From: DASPOF01 sp035626155 | GTDB taxonomy: Bacteria; Desulfobacterota; Binatia; Binatales; Binataceae | Direction of reading: 5' to 3' | DNA: 64,000 nucleotides | Assembly: GCA_035626155.1 (NCBI GenBank) | Contig: DASPOF010000157.1 | Location: 1-64,000 of the forward strand | Part shown: in pieces, positions 25,467-33,258 of the stretch | How the letters are laid out: each line of letters begins with the position of its first letter | Position numbering within the stretch: position 1 is the first letter of the stretch | Notes under the pieces: generated by a model | Seen by the model: the letters and a program-made list of their open reading frames with translations, nothing else | Databases searched by the model: none | Told to the model about the DNA's origin: nothing | Position numbers and translations under genes: made by a program

Positions 25467-26789
25467 TCAGCGCCGGATCGGCGCTGCGCTGGCCGCCGCA
25501 ACCCGCGCGGGCATCGTTTGAACCGCCAGCAGGTAGGCGCCCGCGTACGCGAGCAGCAACGAAATATTCCATCCGACCATCGATGGCACCGGGGCCCAGG
25601 CTGGCACTTGTCGCATCCATCCGGCCAGTGCTCCGAGCGCCAAATAGACCACCATCAGCAGCTCGACGATCGAGTAACTTGCCAGTTCCAGCCCCGCGGC
25701 GACGGGCGGCGCTTCTCCGCGAAGATGCAATCGTACGAACACGGCAAATGGCAGAAGGAACAAGACCAGATAGTGCATCCATGCGGTCGGAGAAAGCAGG
25801 ACCGTCGCCACGACCCACAGGGCGATAACGTGCTCGTCGCCCCCATCGGACAGCTTCGAACTTTTAAGTGTGGCGTGCGCGGTGAGAGCCAGCAAGCCCA
25901 GGTCGGCAATCAATACCGCGACGCGGCGAGCGAGCTCCAGCCGCGCCGCCTGGGAAACTGCCCGAAAGAGGTGCGTAACCATCGCGGCAAGCGCCACGTT
26001 CTCGGGACGGCCGAGGAAGTCCGAACTGATAAGGAAGGGTAACACTTGCAGGAAGTGCAAGCTCCTTGCGACGCCGACCAGCACCAACGTAACAACGCCG
26101 CCAAGAACGACGCCGAGCCCTGTGTAAGCAATCGCTCTTTCTTTTCGGCGGAGCACGAGGTAGCAGACGAGTACCGCGGGGAACACCTTAAGCAATACTG
26201 CTAACGCGAGGGCCGAGCCGGCCAGTGCGTAACGCCCCGACTTCATCCAGCGCATGAATAAAACCAGGAGCAACAGAATGAGGATCTGGGTTTGCGCGTA
26301 AAAGAAGTTGTCGGTGACCGGCGCGTAAAGAATCGCCAGGCCGGCCAGCGCCAGGCGCAGGTCGGTGTCCGCCGGCAATCCGTCGAGCAGCAGGTACAGC
26401 GCAATTGCGAGAAACACGACGTTCATCCCGGCCCAAACCCAGTGCGCGGGAACCGGCGGTAGCAAGGTCAGCGGCTCGAAGCATAGAACGAACGTCGGCG
26501 GATACGTGGCAAGCTTCATCTCCGCGAGATCCAACCCGAGCGACGCTGCGATCGGCGTGAGGTCGGTCGTGTAGGGATCGATACCCTCGCGCATCGCCAG
26601 TGCGGAGGCGTAGTAGTGGCTGAAATCAATCTGAGTCGACAGCGCGGAAAAATCCCGGAACAGCTCAAACGCGTAAATCAGCGCGACTGCGAGCAACCAG
26701 ATGGACCCCCGCCGGAGAAGCGAGGCGAATAGGGACCCGGATGCCGGCGCGGTCTCGCCGGTGCGATTGGCGGCGGTGCTGTTCTTCAC
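25467..26789 (-). CDS. GT87/DUF2029-like polytopic membrane protein, copy 1
   Basis: A 440-residue integral membrane protein with about ten hydrophobic segments. ATYPPTFVLCFEPLTLLPPV and LLKVFPAVLVCYLVLRRKER fit DUF2029/GT87, a family of polyprenol-phosphate sugar-dependent (GT-C) transferases. The acidic pair in QIDFSHYYASALAMREGIDP after the first helix is at the position expected for the GT-C catalytic loop. The gene uses a GTG start at 26789 and is tandem with a close paralogue at 26843-28189. No sugar-lipid synthesis gene is adjacent, so the acceptor is unknown. Family assignment is by motif and topology. Confidence 0.8.
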   Translation of the reverse strand: MKNSTAANRTGETAPASGSLFASLLRRGSIWLLAVALIYAFELFRDFSALSTQIDFSHYYASALAMREGIDPYTTDLTPIAASLGLDLAEMKLATYPPTFVLCFEPLTLLPPVPAHWVWAGMNVVFLAIALYLLLDGLPADTDLRLALAGLAILYAPVTDNFFYAQTQILILLLLVLFMRWMKSGRYALAGSALALAVLLKVFPAVLVCYLVLRRKERAIAYTGLGVVLGGVVTLVLVGVARSLHFLQVLPFLISSDFLGRPENVALAAMVTHLFRAVSQAARLELARRVAVLIADLGLLALTAHATLKSSKLSDGGDEHVIALWVVATVLLSPTAWMHYLVLFLLPFAVFVRLHLRGEAPPVAAGLELASYSIVELLMVVYLALGALAGWMRQVPAWAPVPSMVGWNISLLLAYAGAYLLAVQTMPARVAAASAAPIRR

Positions 26790-26812
26790 GCGGCTCGTAC
26801 TCCCAGGCGCCC

Positions 26813-26829
26813 CAACTTAACATTCGGCG
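26813..26829. repeat. Duplicated leader block, copy 1
   Basis: CAACTTAACATTCGGCG is identical to 28208-28224. Similarity extends on to about 26882 (TTAAGGACCGATTCGCGCCG versus TTGAGGACGATTCGCGCCG). It sits upstream of the first GT87-like gene and overlaps the 3' end of the second one, marking the duplication junction. Confidence 0.7.
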
Positions 26830-26842
26830 GCTTGCACGCCCA

Positions 26843-28189
26843 TTACGCCGGTCTTAAGGACCGATTCGCGCCGATCGCCCGGGGGACCGCAGCCCGCACC
26901 GGCATCGTTTGAACCGCCAGCAGGTAGAAGCCCGCGTACGCGAGCAGCAATGAAAGATGCCAGGTGAACATCGATGGCAACGGGACCCAGGCTGGCATCC
27001 GGTGCGTCCAATCGGCCAGTTGTCCGAAGCCAATGTAGGCCGCCATTTGGAGCTCGGCGATCGCGTAGCTCACTAGTGCGAGCCACCCGACGACCGGCGA
27101 CGCCGCTCCGCGAAGATGCAATCGCATCAAGACCGCGTACGGAAGAAGGAACAAGACCAGGTAGTGCATCCACGCGGTTGGTGAGAGCAGTACCGTAGTC
27201 ACCACCCACAGACCGAAAACAGCCTCGTCGCCGTCATTGGATCGCTTCGAAGTTCGAAGTGTGGCGCGCACCGTGAGAGCCAGCAGAGCCAGGTCAGCCG
27301 CCACTATCGCCATTTGGCGAACAGGCTCCAGCCGCGCATCTCCCGAAATCGTCCAGATAAGGTGCGATACGATGGCGGCGAGGCTCACGTTTACCAGTTG
27401 GTCGAAGAAGTAGGGACTGGTCAGGAACGGGAACGCTCGCAGAAAATGCGAACTTCTCTCGACCCCGACCAGTGCAAACGTCGCGACGCCGCCAATAACG
27501 AGGAAGGCTCCTGTATAGGCAATTGCTTTGACTTGGCGCCGGAGCAGGAGATAGCCGAGAACTATCGCCGGGAACACCTTAATCAACGCGGCGAAGGCGA
27601 GCGCTAAGCCCGCGAGTGCATATTGCCCCGACTTCATCCAGCGCATGAATAAGACCAGGAGCAACAGGATGAGAATCTGGGTCTGCGCGAAAAAGAAGTT
27701 GTCGGTCACCGGCGCGTAGAGAATCGCCAGCCCGGCCAGCGCCAGGCGCAGCTCGCCATCCGCCGGCAATCCGTCGAGCAGCAGGTAAAGCGCGATCGCG
27801 AGAAACGCGACGTTCATCGCGGTCCAAGCCCAGTAGGCGGGAACAGGCGGCAGCAGAGTCAGCGGCTCGAAGCATAGAACGAACGTCGGCGGATAGGTGG
27901 CGGCCTTCATTTCCTCCAGGTCTAATCCGAACGACGTCGCGATCGGCGTGAGGTCCGTCGTGTAGGGATCGATGCCCGCGCGCATTGCCACCGCGGAGAC
28001 ATAGTAGTGGCTGAAATCGATCTGGCTCACCCGATAGGAAAAGGTCCACAAGAACTCGCAGGCGTATACCAGGGCGACTGCGAACAACCAGAATGACCCC
28101 CGCCGGAGCAACGAGGCGAATACGGACTCGTATGGCGGCGACGTCGCAATGGAGCGATCCGCGGCGGTGCGATTCTTGGTTCGAGCCAT
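26843..28189 (-). CDS. GT87/DUF2029-like polytopic membrane protein, copy 2
   Basis: A 448-residue paralogue of the adjacent gene with the same hydrophobic profile. Shared segments include LEPLTLLPPVPAYW-type loops, the run LAIALYLLLDGLPAD and APVTDNFFFAQTQILILLLL. ATG 28189 aligns with copy 1; the frame from 28270 adds 27 residues that read through the duplicated leader. The last 20 residues (GANRSLRPA end) differ from copy 1 and are encoded by the copied leader of the next gene, as expected after tandem duplication. It probably performs the same chemistry on another substrate, but that is inference. Confidence 0.8.
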   Translation of the reverse strand: MARTKNRTAADRSIATSPPYESVFASLLRRGSFWLFAVALVYACEFLWTFSYRVSQIDFSHYYVSAVAMRAGIDPYTTDLTPIATSFGLDLEEMKAATYPPTFVLCFEPLTLLPPVPAYWAWTAMNVAFLAIALYLLLDGLPADGELRLALAGLAILYAPVTDNFFFAQTQILILLLLVLFMRWMKSGQYALAGLALAFAALIKVFPAIVLGYLLLRRQVKAIAYTGAFLVIGGVATFALVGVERSSHFLRAFPFLTSPYFFDQLVNVSLAAIVSHLIWTISGDARLEPVRQMAIVAADLALLALTVRATLRTSKRSNDGDEAVFGLWVVTTVLLSPTAWMHYLVLFLLPYAVLMRLHLRGAASPVVGWLALVSYAIAELQMAAYIGFGQLADWTHRMPAWVPLPSMFTWHLSLLLAYAGFYLLAVQTMPVRAAVPRAIGANRSLRPA

Positions 28190-28486
28190 GGTGCGTAGCG
28201 CCCCGCTCAACTTAACATTCGGCGACTTGCAGGCCCAAAGCGTCGATCTTGAGGACGATTCGCGCCGCACTTGCCCGCCGTATCGCGCAGCGCGCCCCTG
28301 ACCTCGCTGCTCGGCGCGCGCGGACGGAGAGCGTCCTCAGCGTAAATTTTATCTAGCCGGATCGGCCTCTTTCGGCGATAATTCAGCCATCCGTAAATCG
28401 GCTCAACGCGCTCGCAGCGGCATCATCCTAATCCCGCCCGCGCGCATCGGGGCCGGCAAATCAATCATGAAGAGCGGAGGTGAGCG
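28190..28486. other. Divergent intergenic region with duplicated leader
   Basis: A 297-bp gap between the GT87-like gene (minus) and the exported cysteine protein (plus). It contains the leader block described at 28208-28224 and an A/T-rich patch, GTAAATTTTATC, near 28342-28353. The strong ribosome-binding site GGAGGTGA before ATG 28487 is at its right end. No gene is seen. Confidence 0.5.
28208..28224. repeat. Duplicated leader block, copy 2
   Basis: Identical 17-nt match to 26813-26829, followed by similar sequence to about 28276. It lies upstream of the second GT87-like gene and forms part of the same duplicated unit. Confidence 0.7.
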
Positions 28487-28852
28487 ATGAAGAATCTGAT
28501 GATTGCAGGCCTCGGCCTGGTGCTATCCCTTGGAGTTGCGGCACCCGCGATCGCCGCGGATAGCCCGGGCGCAAAGTCGGTGACCGGCACGCTCGAGGAC
28601 AGTTTCTGCTACGGCACGATGGGCGCGAAAGGCTCGAGCCATAAGCAATGCGCGATCGGCTGCGCGAAGAAGGGCGTACCCGTGTCGCTGGTCGAAAAGG
28701 GCACCGACAAGATCTACATCCTGCTGCCCGCCAAGGACGGCATGGCCCTACCCAATGATGTCATCGACAAGATGGAGGATGAGGTGACGATTTCCGGCAA
28801 GGAATACAGCAAGGGCGGGGTGGATTTCCTGGTGGTCGAATCGGTGAAGTGA
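28487..28852 (+). CDS. Exported cysteine-containing protein, unknown function
   Basis: A 121-residue secreted protein. The signal peptide is MKNLMIAGLGLVLSLGVAAP with cleavage after AIAA. The mature part begins SVTGTLEDSFCYGTMGAKG and contains SSHKQCAIGCAKKGVPV, a C-x3-C pair near a histidine, plus an upstream cysteine. The rest is a small beta-rich domain (DKIYILLPAKDG, EVTISGKEYSKGG). The cysteine/histidine pattern could bind a metal or form disulfides; no characterised family is recognised. It has an excellent ribosome-binding site. The DUF2231 membrane protein starts 4 bp after its stop, so they are almost certainly co-expressed, perhaps as a periplasmic/membrane redox pair. Confidence 0.78.
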   Translation: MKNLMIAGLGLVLSLGVAAPAIAADSPGAKSVTGTLEDSFCYGTMGAKGSSHKQCAIGCAKKGVPVSLVEKGTDKIYILLPAKDGMALPNDVIDKMEDEVTISGKEYSKGGVDFLVVESVK

Positions 28853-28856
28853 GTCC

Positions 28857-29339
28857 GTGAGCGGCTGGCTGCTGCCGGGGTTCCAGCACCTTCAGAACCC
28901 GCATCCGCTGGTGGTGCATTTTCCGATCGCGTTTCTTTACGGCGCAGCGCTGCTTTATTTCCTTGCCTGGATGGGCCGGAGCGAAACGGCCAGTTGGACC
29001 GCGCTCTGGGTGCTCGGCCTTGGAGCGCTCGGTGCGGGGGCGGCGGTTGCAACGGGCTACTATGCCAATGACGGAGTGATGGTGGCCGAATCGGTGCGCG
29101 CGGCGCTGCTCGATCGTCACAGGCACTGGATGGTCGCCACGTCGATCGCCGCGGGCGGCCTGACCGCGTGGGCATTGCTCGCGCGGCCGATGCCCGCGCG
29201 GGGACGGCTGGTGTTCCTCGCCGGGCTGCTCGCGATGCTCGCGATCCTGACGACCGGCGCCGATTTTGGCGGACGCCTCGTGTACGACTACAACGCGGGC
29301 GGTGATGCCTGCGGGCAGCCGATCGAGTTCACCAGGTAG
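28857..29339 (+). CDS. DUF2231 membrane protein
   Basis: A 160-residue protein with four predicted helices. NPHPLVVHFPIAFLYGAALL is the DUF2231 signature, with two histidines that might bind haem, and DRHRHWMVATSIAAGG gives a second histidine cluster. GADFGGRLVYDYNAG is the conserved exit motif. Members are found beside cytochromes and periplasmic metal proteins, but the function is not known. It starts at GTG 28857, 4 bp after the upstream gene. The pairing with the cysteine-containing exported protein suggests a joint redox or metal role. Confidence 0.83.
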   Translation: MSGWLLPGFQHLQNPHPLVVHFPIAFLYGAALLYFLAWMGRSETASWTALWVLGLGALGAGAAVATGYYANDGVMVAESVRAALLDRHRHWMVATSIAAGGLTAWALLARPMPARGRLVFLAGLLAMLAILTTGADFGGRLVYDYNAGGDACGQPIEFTR

Positions 29340-29390
29340 CACTCGCGCGCCGCCATCGTATCGACGCGACTGAAGCTGCGCTTCTCTTTG

Positions 29391-29415
29391 GCGCGGCTTA
29401 AGGTTATAACCGCGC
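29391..29415. promoter_or_regulatory. Candidate operator upstream of the enoyl-CoA hydratase gene
   Basis: An inverted repeat GCGCGG (29391-29396) / CCGCGC (29410-29415) encloses the perfect palindrome GGTTATAACC (29402-29411). It lies 38 nt before ATG 29453, where a TetR- or FadR-type repressor site could overlap the promoter. The regulator is not encoded nearby. Confidence 0.4.
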
Positions 29416-29452
29416 TCCTAAGCGTCCGAATCGAAATCAGGAGGAACCAACA

Positions 29453-30280
29453 ATGGCGTACGAGGCGATTTTGCTCGACATCAGCGAAGGTGTTGCGACC
29501 ATCACGCTGAATCGCCCGGAGAAGCTCAACGCCTTCAGCGGGCGGATGAGCGCCGAACTTTACGGCGCGTTCGCCGACCTCGACAAGAACGACGACGTGC
29601 GGGTGATCGTCGTAACCGGAGCGGGCCGCGCGTTCAGTGCGGGAGCCGACCTCTCCAGCGGCGGCAGTACGTTCAACGCCGATGCCCGCCAGACGCGCGG
29701 CGATATGCCGCAGGCGGCGCCGATTCGCCCATGGGAGATGAAGAAGCCGATCATCGCGGCGATTAATGGACCGGCGGTCGGGATGGGAATCACGCTCCCG
29801 ATGCAGTGGGATATTCGGGTCGCGGCCGAAAGCGCGCGAATCGGGTTTGTGTTCGTTCGCCGCGGCATCACTCCGGAGGCGCTGGGCACCTGGACCGTCC
29901 CGCGCTCAATCGGCGTCGCCAAGGCGAATGAGTTGCTCCTGACCGGGCGCATCATCACTGCCCGCGAGGCGCTCGAGTTCGGAATCGTGAGCCACGTGTG
30001 GCCCGATGCGGAGTTCCAGGGCAAGGTGCGCGAAATGGCGCTCGATATCTCGCAGAACACCGCGCCGGTGTCGGTCGCGATGACCAAGCGGCTCATCTAT
30101 GCCCTGCTGGCCGAGCCTTCGATCGAGGCTGCGCATGCGATCGACAGCAAGGCGTTCTGGTGGGTCGGCAAGCAGGCCGACTCGGTCGAGGGTGTCACGG
30201 CATTTCTGCAGAAACGCAAGCCGGCCTGGAAGATGAAAGCGTCGAAGGACTTCCCCGACTTTCTCCCGCCGTTGAAGTAG
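29453..30280 (+). CDS. Enoyl-CoA hydratase/isomerase family protein
   Basis: A crotonase-fold enzyme of 275 residues that probably hydrates an enoyl-CoA in fatty-acid or xenobiotic breakdown. VATITLNRPEKLNAFSGRMS is the N-terminal signature, and VVTGAGRAFSAGADLSSGG forms the CoA-binding/oxyanion region. KPIIAAINGPAVGMGITLPM follows, and the acid site lies in FVRRGITPEALGTW. Whether both catalytic glutamates are present was not established, so dehydration versus isomerisation is open. An AGGAGG element at 29441-29446 fixes ATG 29453. The gene stands alone, and its 3' end faces the glycosyltransferase gene. Confidence 0.9.
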   Translation: MAYEAILLDISEGVATITLNRPEKLNAFSGRMSAELYGAFADLDKNDDVRVIVVTGAGRAFSAGADLSSGGSTFNADARQTRGDMPQAAPIRPWEMKKPIIAAINGPAVGMGITLPMQWDIRVAAESARIGFVFVRRGITPEALGTWTVPRSIGVAKANELLLTGRIITAREALEFGIVSHVWPDAEFQGKVREMALDISQNTAPVSVAMTKRLIYALLAEPSIEAAHAIDSKAFWWVGKQADSVEGVTAFLQKRKPAWKMKASKDFPDFLPPLK

Positions 30281-30294
30281 AGAACTTTTTGTAG

Positions 30295-30329
30295 GCAGCC
30301 CGCTCCGAACGAAGATCGGGGCGGGCTGC
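30295..30329. terminator. Long hairpin between convergent genes
   Basis: A 14-bp stem (GCAGCCCGCTCCGA with TCGGGGCGGGCTGC, one G-U pair) with a seven-base loop lies between the ends of the enoyl-CoA hydratase (plus) and glycosyltransferase (minus) genes. It has no U tract in either direction, so it may be a Rho-independent-like or stabilising 3' structure. Confidence 0.55.
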
Positions 30330-30369
30330 GGATGAGAACAGAGCCGCGTGCCGGGGCGGGAAGCCGCGC

Positions 30370-32901
30370 TCAATCGGCCGCGGACTGATTGGCCTGGACG
30401 AGTTCCACCGAGCGTGCCGGTTTGGCCACCGCCGGTGCAGGAATCGCAACCGGGAGGGGTTCCACAGCGCGCCGTCCGACGAGTTGGCCCAGCGGGATAA
30501 GGTTCAACTCGCCCGCGCATTCCTCGATCGCACGATACGCCGCGCGCCCCGCGCCGATTAGCTGGACCAACGCCGATGCCGCCGCGGCCATCGAAACTGC
30601 CGCCAATCCGGCGGCAACTGTGGGCATGCCGAGAATCGCCGCCGCGCCCGCGCCGCAAAAGCCCGCCGCCAGGCCGAGACAGCTCACCCGGCTCAACCGG
30701 ACTCGTGCGATGACGTGATTCTTGAGCTTGCCGCCCTCATGCTCTTCATCGGCGGTCTTGAGCTCGACGCGGGTCCAGGGATCGGGGCGCACCTCGATGT
30801 CGAAGTCGTTCCATCCGGGATCGATAATCGCGGGATGACGCGAACGCGCAAACAGCTTCAGCATCCGGTCGAGCAGGGTCTCGCGCGTGACGTATTCTTC
30901 GTTCCAGTAGGCAAGCCGGATTGCGCGCGCGGACCAGTCGATGCTCGGGCGCTGGCGGAGCATCCGGCTCGCATCGAGCGGGCGCTGCATCGCAAGCACC
31001 ATCTTGTAACGCGCAACCGCGCGCCGAATCGGTCCGGTGTACGCGAGGAACGCAATCAGCAGGCGCGAGGCGATCCCGCGATGGCACTTTTCGACCGGCG
31101 CGTGCCACGCGTAATAGAGCGCCCATAGCGGCCCGAGCGAGAGCATCGCGAGCGCCGGCGCAACCGTCACTCCGGCCACGGCCGACGCCACTATCGCGAG
31201 CGCCCAGAAGGCGGACCACTCGAACGTCTGCGGCAGGAAGGCCGCCAGCCGAATCGCGGGGTCGAATACGTTTTGCGCCCCCGCGCGCGGCGCGCGCCAG
31301 AAGACGCGGCGGCGACTTCCGCCCGGCAGCGTCCGGGCGAGTCCTGGAATCGTGCCGCGCCATTTTATCTGTCCTAGGCAATTGAATCGTTCCGGGTACC
31401 GCGCGTAGAGCATCGCCTCGGCGCGCCCGTAGCCGCGCTGCTGCCCGTAGTAGGCGCGAATCGTGTTGCGCCGGAAGTGCCAGACAAACGCCGACGGGCA
31501 GTAGCCGATCTTCAGCCCCGCATCGAGCATCCGCCAGCAAATGTCCACGTCATCGCCGGCCGAGGTGAACTGAGGGTCGAATCCGCCGACCTTGAGCAGG
31601 GCGGACTTGGAGAAGACCATGTTGCAGCCCGCGATGTGCTCGGCAACGGTTTCGCCCGCCAGCACATGGCACGGCGCGCCCGGCGATGCCGCCACCGACC
31701 CCTCGATCCGGCCCTCCTCGTGCGGCGCGTAGTTCGGCCCGCCGCACGCGTCGAACCGCCCCTCGGTCATCCCGCGAATCATCAGCGTGAGCCAGTGGGG
31801 ATCGACCACGCAGTCGGAATCGGTATAGGCGATAATGTCGCCGCGCGCGGCATGGAGGCCGACATTGCGCGCGGCGCTCAGCCCCTTGTTGGGCTGGCGG
31901 ATAAGACGAAACTGCGGATAGTCCATCGCGATCTCGGCGGTCCGATCGCGCGATCCGTCATCGACGATTATTACCTCGCAATTCGGGTACGTGAGCTTCG
32001 TCAGCGATTCCAGGCACTGCCGCATCGTGCGCTCCGCGTCGTAGGCGCAGATGACGACCGAGACCATCGGGGTCTCCTGCGGCCCCGGTGGGCAACTGCC
32101 ATTGAGCGTCATGAACGGCATCAGCTCGGCGGCCCGCAGCATCCGGATTCCCAACCAGTTGTGGGAGGCCGGGGCAGGAACCGGCGGAGCCACTACCCCA
32201 GCCGCACCCGTACCGAAAGCAACCGCCACCGCTTCGTCCTGCCCCGGTGATGCTTCGGCGAATTCGATCACCACGGGCCGGGCCTCTGCGATATTGTGCA
32301 AGCTCACGACGAAGTCCCGCAGCTCGACCGGTTCCAGCGCGGGAATTTCGCTGTAAATCAGGTCCTCATCGAGCATCGCCAGCCCGCGCGTCTCCGGGCG
32401 AACCTTGATCGCGACCAGCGCATCCGGGTCGCGCCGCTTGATCGTCCGGGCGACCTCGCCAAGGCGCCGCCGCACGCGCTCCAGCCCGCATGCCCGCAGC
32501 GCATCCTGGCTAACCGGGCAGTCGATGAGGTATCCGAACAGGGCGCCATGGCCCCGATAGACGTTGGAAACGTGGGCGACCCGCGAGATCACGCCTCGCC
32601 ATCGCGGGCGATCGCTCAAATCGCCGGGGTCGATCCCGAGCTCGACCATTGCGGCCAGCCCGGCCTGCGCGGCGATATCCAGGATCGGTCCGGTCTGCGC
32701 CTCGCTCAGCACCAGCCCGGTGCTATGGGCGGCTTTCAGTTCGTCCAGCCGCCGGCGCAGCCTGAGCTTTTCGGCGAAATCGAGCGTCGCGCTGACGTCC
32801 GGCAGGCGCATCGCCTTCCAAAAGAACTTCTGCCCGCAGCGCGAAAAGAATTTTCCATCAGCGGAGACCTTGGATGAGGTGCCGGTCGTGGTCTGTATCA
32901 A
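30370..32901 (-). CDS. Membrane glycosyltransferase, GT2, with degenerate GH-like N-terminal domain
   Basis: An 843-residue protein. The N-terminal ~270 residues begin DGKFFSRCGQKFFWKAMRLP and show the pattern of TIM-barrel glycoside-hydrolase-like domains fused to bacterial GT2s, but the usual catalytic motifs are not evident. A GT2 domain follows from VSVVICAYDAERTMRQCLES. IIVDDGSRDRTAEIA and TDSDCVVDPHW carry the nucleotide-sugar and DxD sites. GDDVDICWRML is the acceptor-base region, and GYGRAEAMLY resembles QxxRW. Hydrophobic segments in the C-terminal third imply membrane attachment. TTG 32901 is selected: GAGGGG lies six bases upstream and a sigma-54 promoter maps just before it. It likely makes an exopolysaccharide. 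Upstream TTG 32925 is rejected as before the predicted transcript start. Confidence 0.85.
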   Translation of the reverse strand: MIQTTTGTSSKVSADGKFFSRCGQKFFWKAMRLPDVSATLDFAEKLRLRRRLDELKAAHSTGLVLSEAQTGPILDIAAQAGLAAMVELGIDPGDLSDRPRWRGVISRVAHVSNVYRGHGALFGYLIDCPVSQDALRACGLERVRRRLGEVARTIKRRDPDALVAIKVRPETRGLAMLDEDLIYSEIPALEPVELRDFVVSLHNIAEARPVVIEFAEASPGQDEAVAVAFGTGAAGVVAPPVPAPASHNWLGIRMLRAAELMPFMTLNGSCPPGPQETPMVSVVICAYDAERTMRQCLESLTKLTYPNCEVIIVDDGSRDRTAEIAMDYPQFRLIRQPNKGLSAARNVGLHAARGDIIAYTDSDCVVDPHWLTLMIRGMTEGRFDACGGPNYAPHEEGRIEGSVAASPGAPCHVLAGETVAEHIAGCNMVFSKSALLKVGGFDPQFTSAGDDVDICWRMLDAGLKIGYCPSAFVWHFRRNTIRAYYGQQRGYGRAEAMLYARYPERFNCLGQIKWRGTIPGLARTLPGGSRRRVFWRAPRAGAQNVFDPAIRLAAFLPQTFEWSAFWALAIVASAVAGVTVAPALAMLSLGPLWALYYAWHAPVEKCHRGIASRLLIAFLAYTGPIRRAVARYKMVLAMQRPLDASRMLRQRPSIDWSARAIRLAYWNEEYVTRETLLDRMLKLFARSRHPAIIDPGWNDFDIEVRPDPWTRVELKTADEEHEGGKLKNHVIARVRLSRVSCLGLAAGFCGAGAAAILGMPTVAAGLAAVSMAAAASALVQLIGAGRAAYRAIEECAGELNLIPLGQLVGRRAVEPLPVAIPAPAVAKPARSVELVQANQSAAD

Positions 32902-32928
32902 GCTCGTCCCCTCGCTGCTGGACAATCA

Positions 32929-32943
32929 GCGAAAGATGTGCCA
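32929..32943 (-). promoter_or_regulatory. Sigma-54 (RpoN) promoter of the glycosyltransferase gene
   Basis: On the minus strand the site reads TGGCACATCTTTCGC. The -24 element TGGCAC is perfect, and the -12 GC is at the exact canonical spacing; only one base (TCGC versus TTGC) departs. Transcription would begin near 32917, leaving a 16-nt leader with GAGGGG and then TTG 32901. No other gene overlaps the site. Confidence 0.72.
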
Positions 32944-33035
32944 CGGAAAAGTTCAAGCGGTTCAGGACCTTGTAGGGCGATCGCAGCATTTCCCCGCCCA
33001 ATTGGGATGGAGGCTCGACGATTTGCGACTAAATC

Positions 33036-33071
33036 GTTACCGCGCCGGGGTAGATTGTTACGGCGCCGGGC
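33036..33071. promoter_or_regulatory. Two direct repeats 21 bp apart, candidate enhancer sites
   Basis: GTTACCGCGCCGGGG (33036-33050) and GTTACGGCGCCGGGC (33057-33071) match at 13 of 15 positions and start 21 bp apart, two helical turns. They lie about 120-155 bp upstream of the predicted sigma-54 start site and about 190-220 bp before the kinase gene, as expected for upstream activating sites of an NtrC-family protein. Confidence 0.5.
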
Positions 33072-33258
33072 GATTCGCAATCTGCGAGAGCTGGGCTGCG
33101 CGCGAAGGTTTGGCCGCTGGATTCGTTATTTTGCGAAGCGTATATGGAAAGTGAAAGCGATGGATGAAAAAGACTTCGACCGCGGTCTCCTCCGTCCGGC
33201 TTCAGTCTTATCCTAGATTTCCTGAAAATCCCGGCTAGCGCCGAAGTAGTTCAGTCAG

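Larger units (their letters stand above)
32902..33258. other. Divergent regulatory region between GT2 and histidine kinase genes
   Basis: A 357-bp gap with no supported gene. It holds the sigma-54 promoter (32929-32943), the phased direct repeats (33036-33071) and an A/T-rich tract near 33120-33150 (GGATTCGTTATTTTGCG) where the kinase promoter could lie. The small frame ending at 33216 is not supported. Confidence 0.6.

Noticed and set aside
32902..32925. TTG 32925 as start of the glycosyltransferase
   Set aside because: It would lie upstream of the predicted sigma-54 transcript start near 32917, while TTG 32901 has GAGGGG at ideal spacing.
33168..33216. Short peptide frame before the histidine kinase
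   Set aside because: Sixteen or so codons with no ribosome-binding site or attenuator-like codon bias; not enough evidence for a leader peptide.
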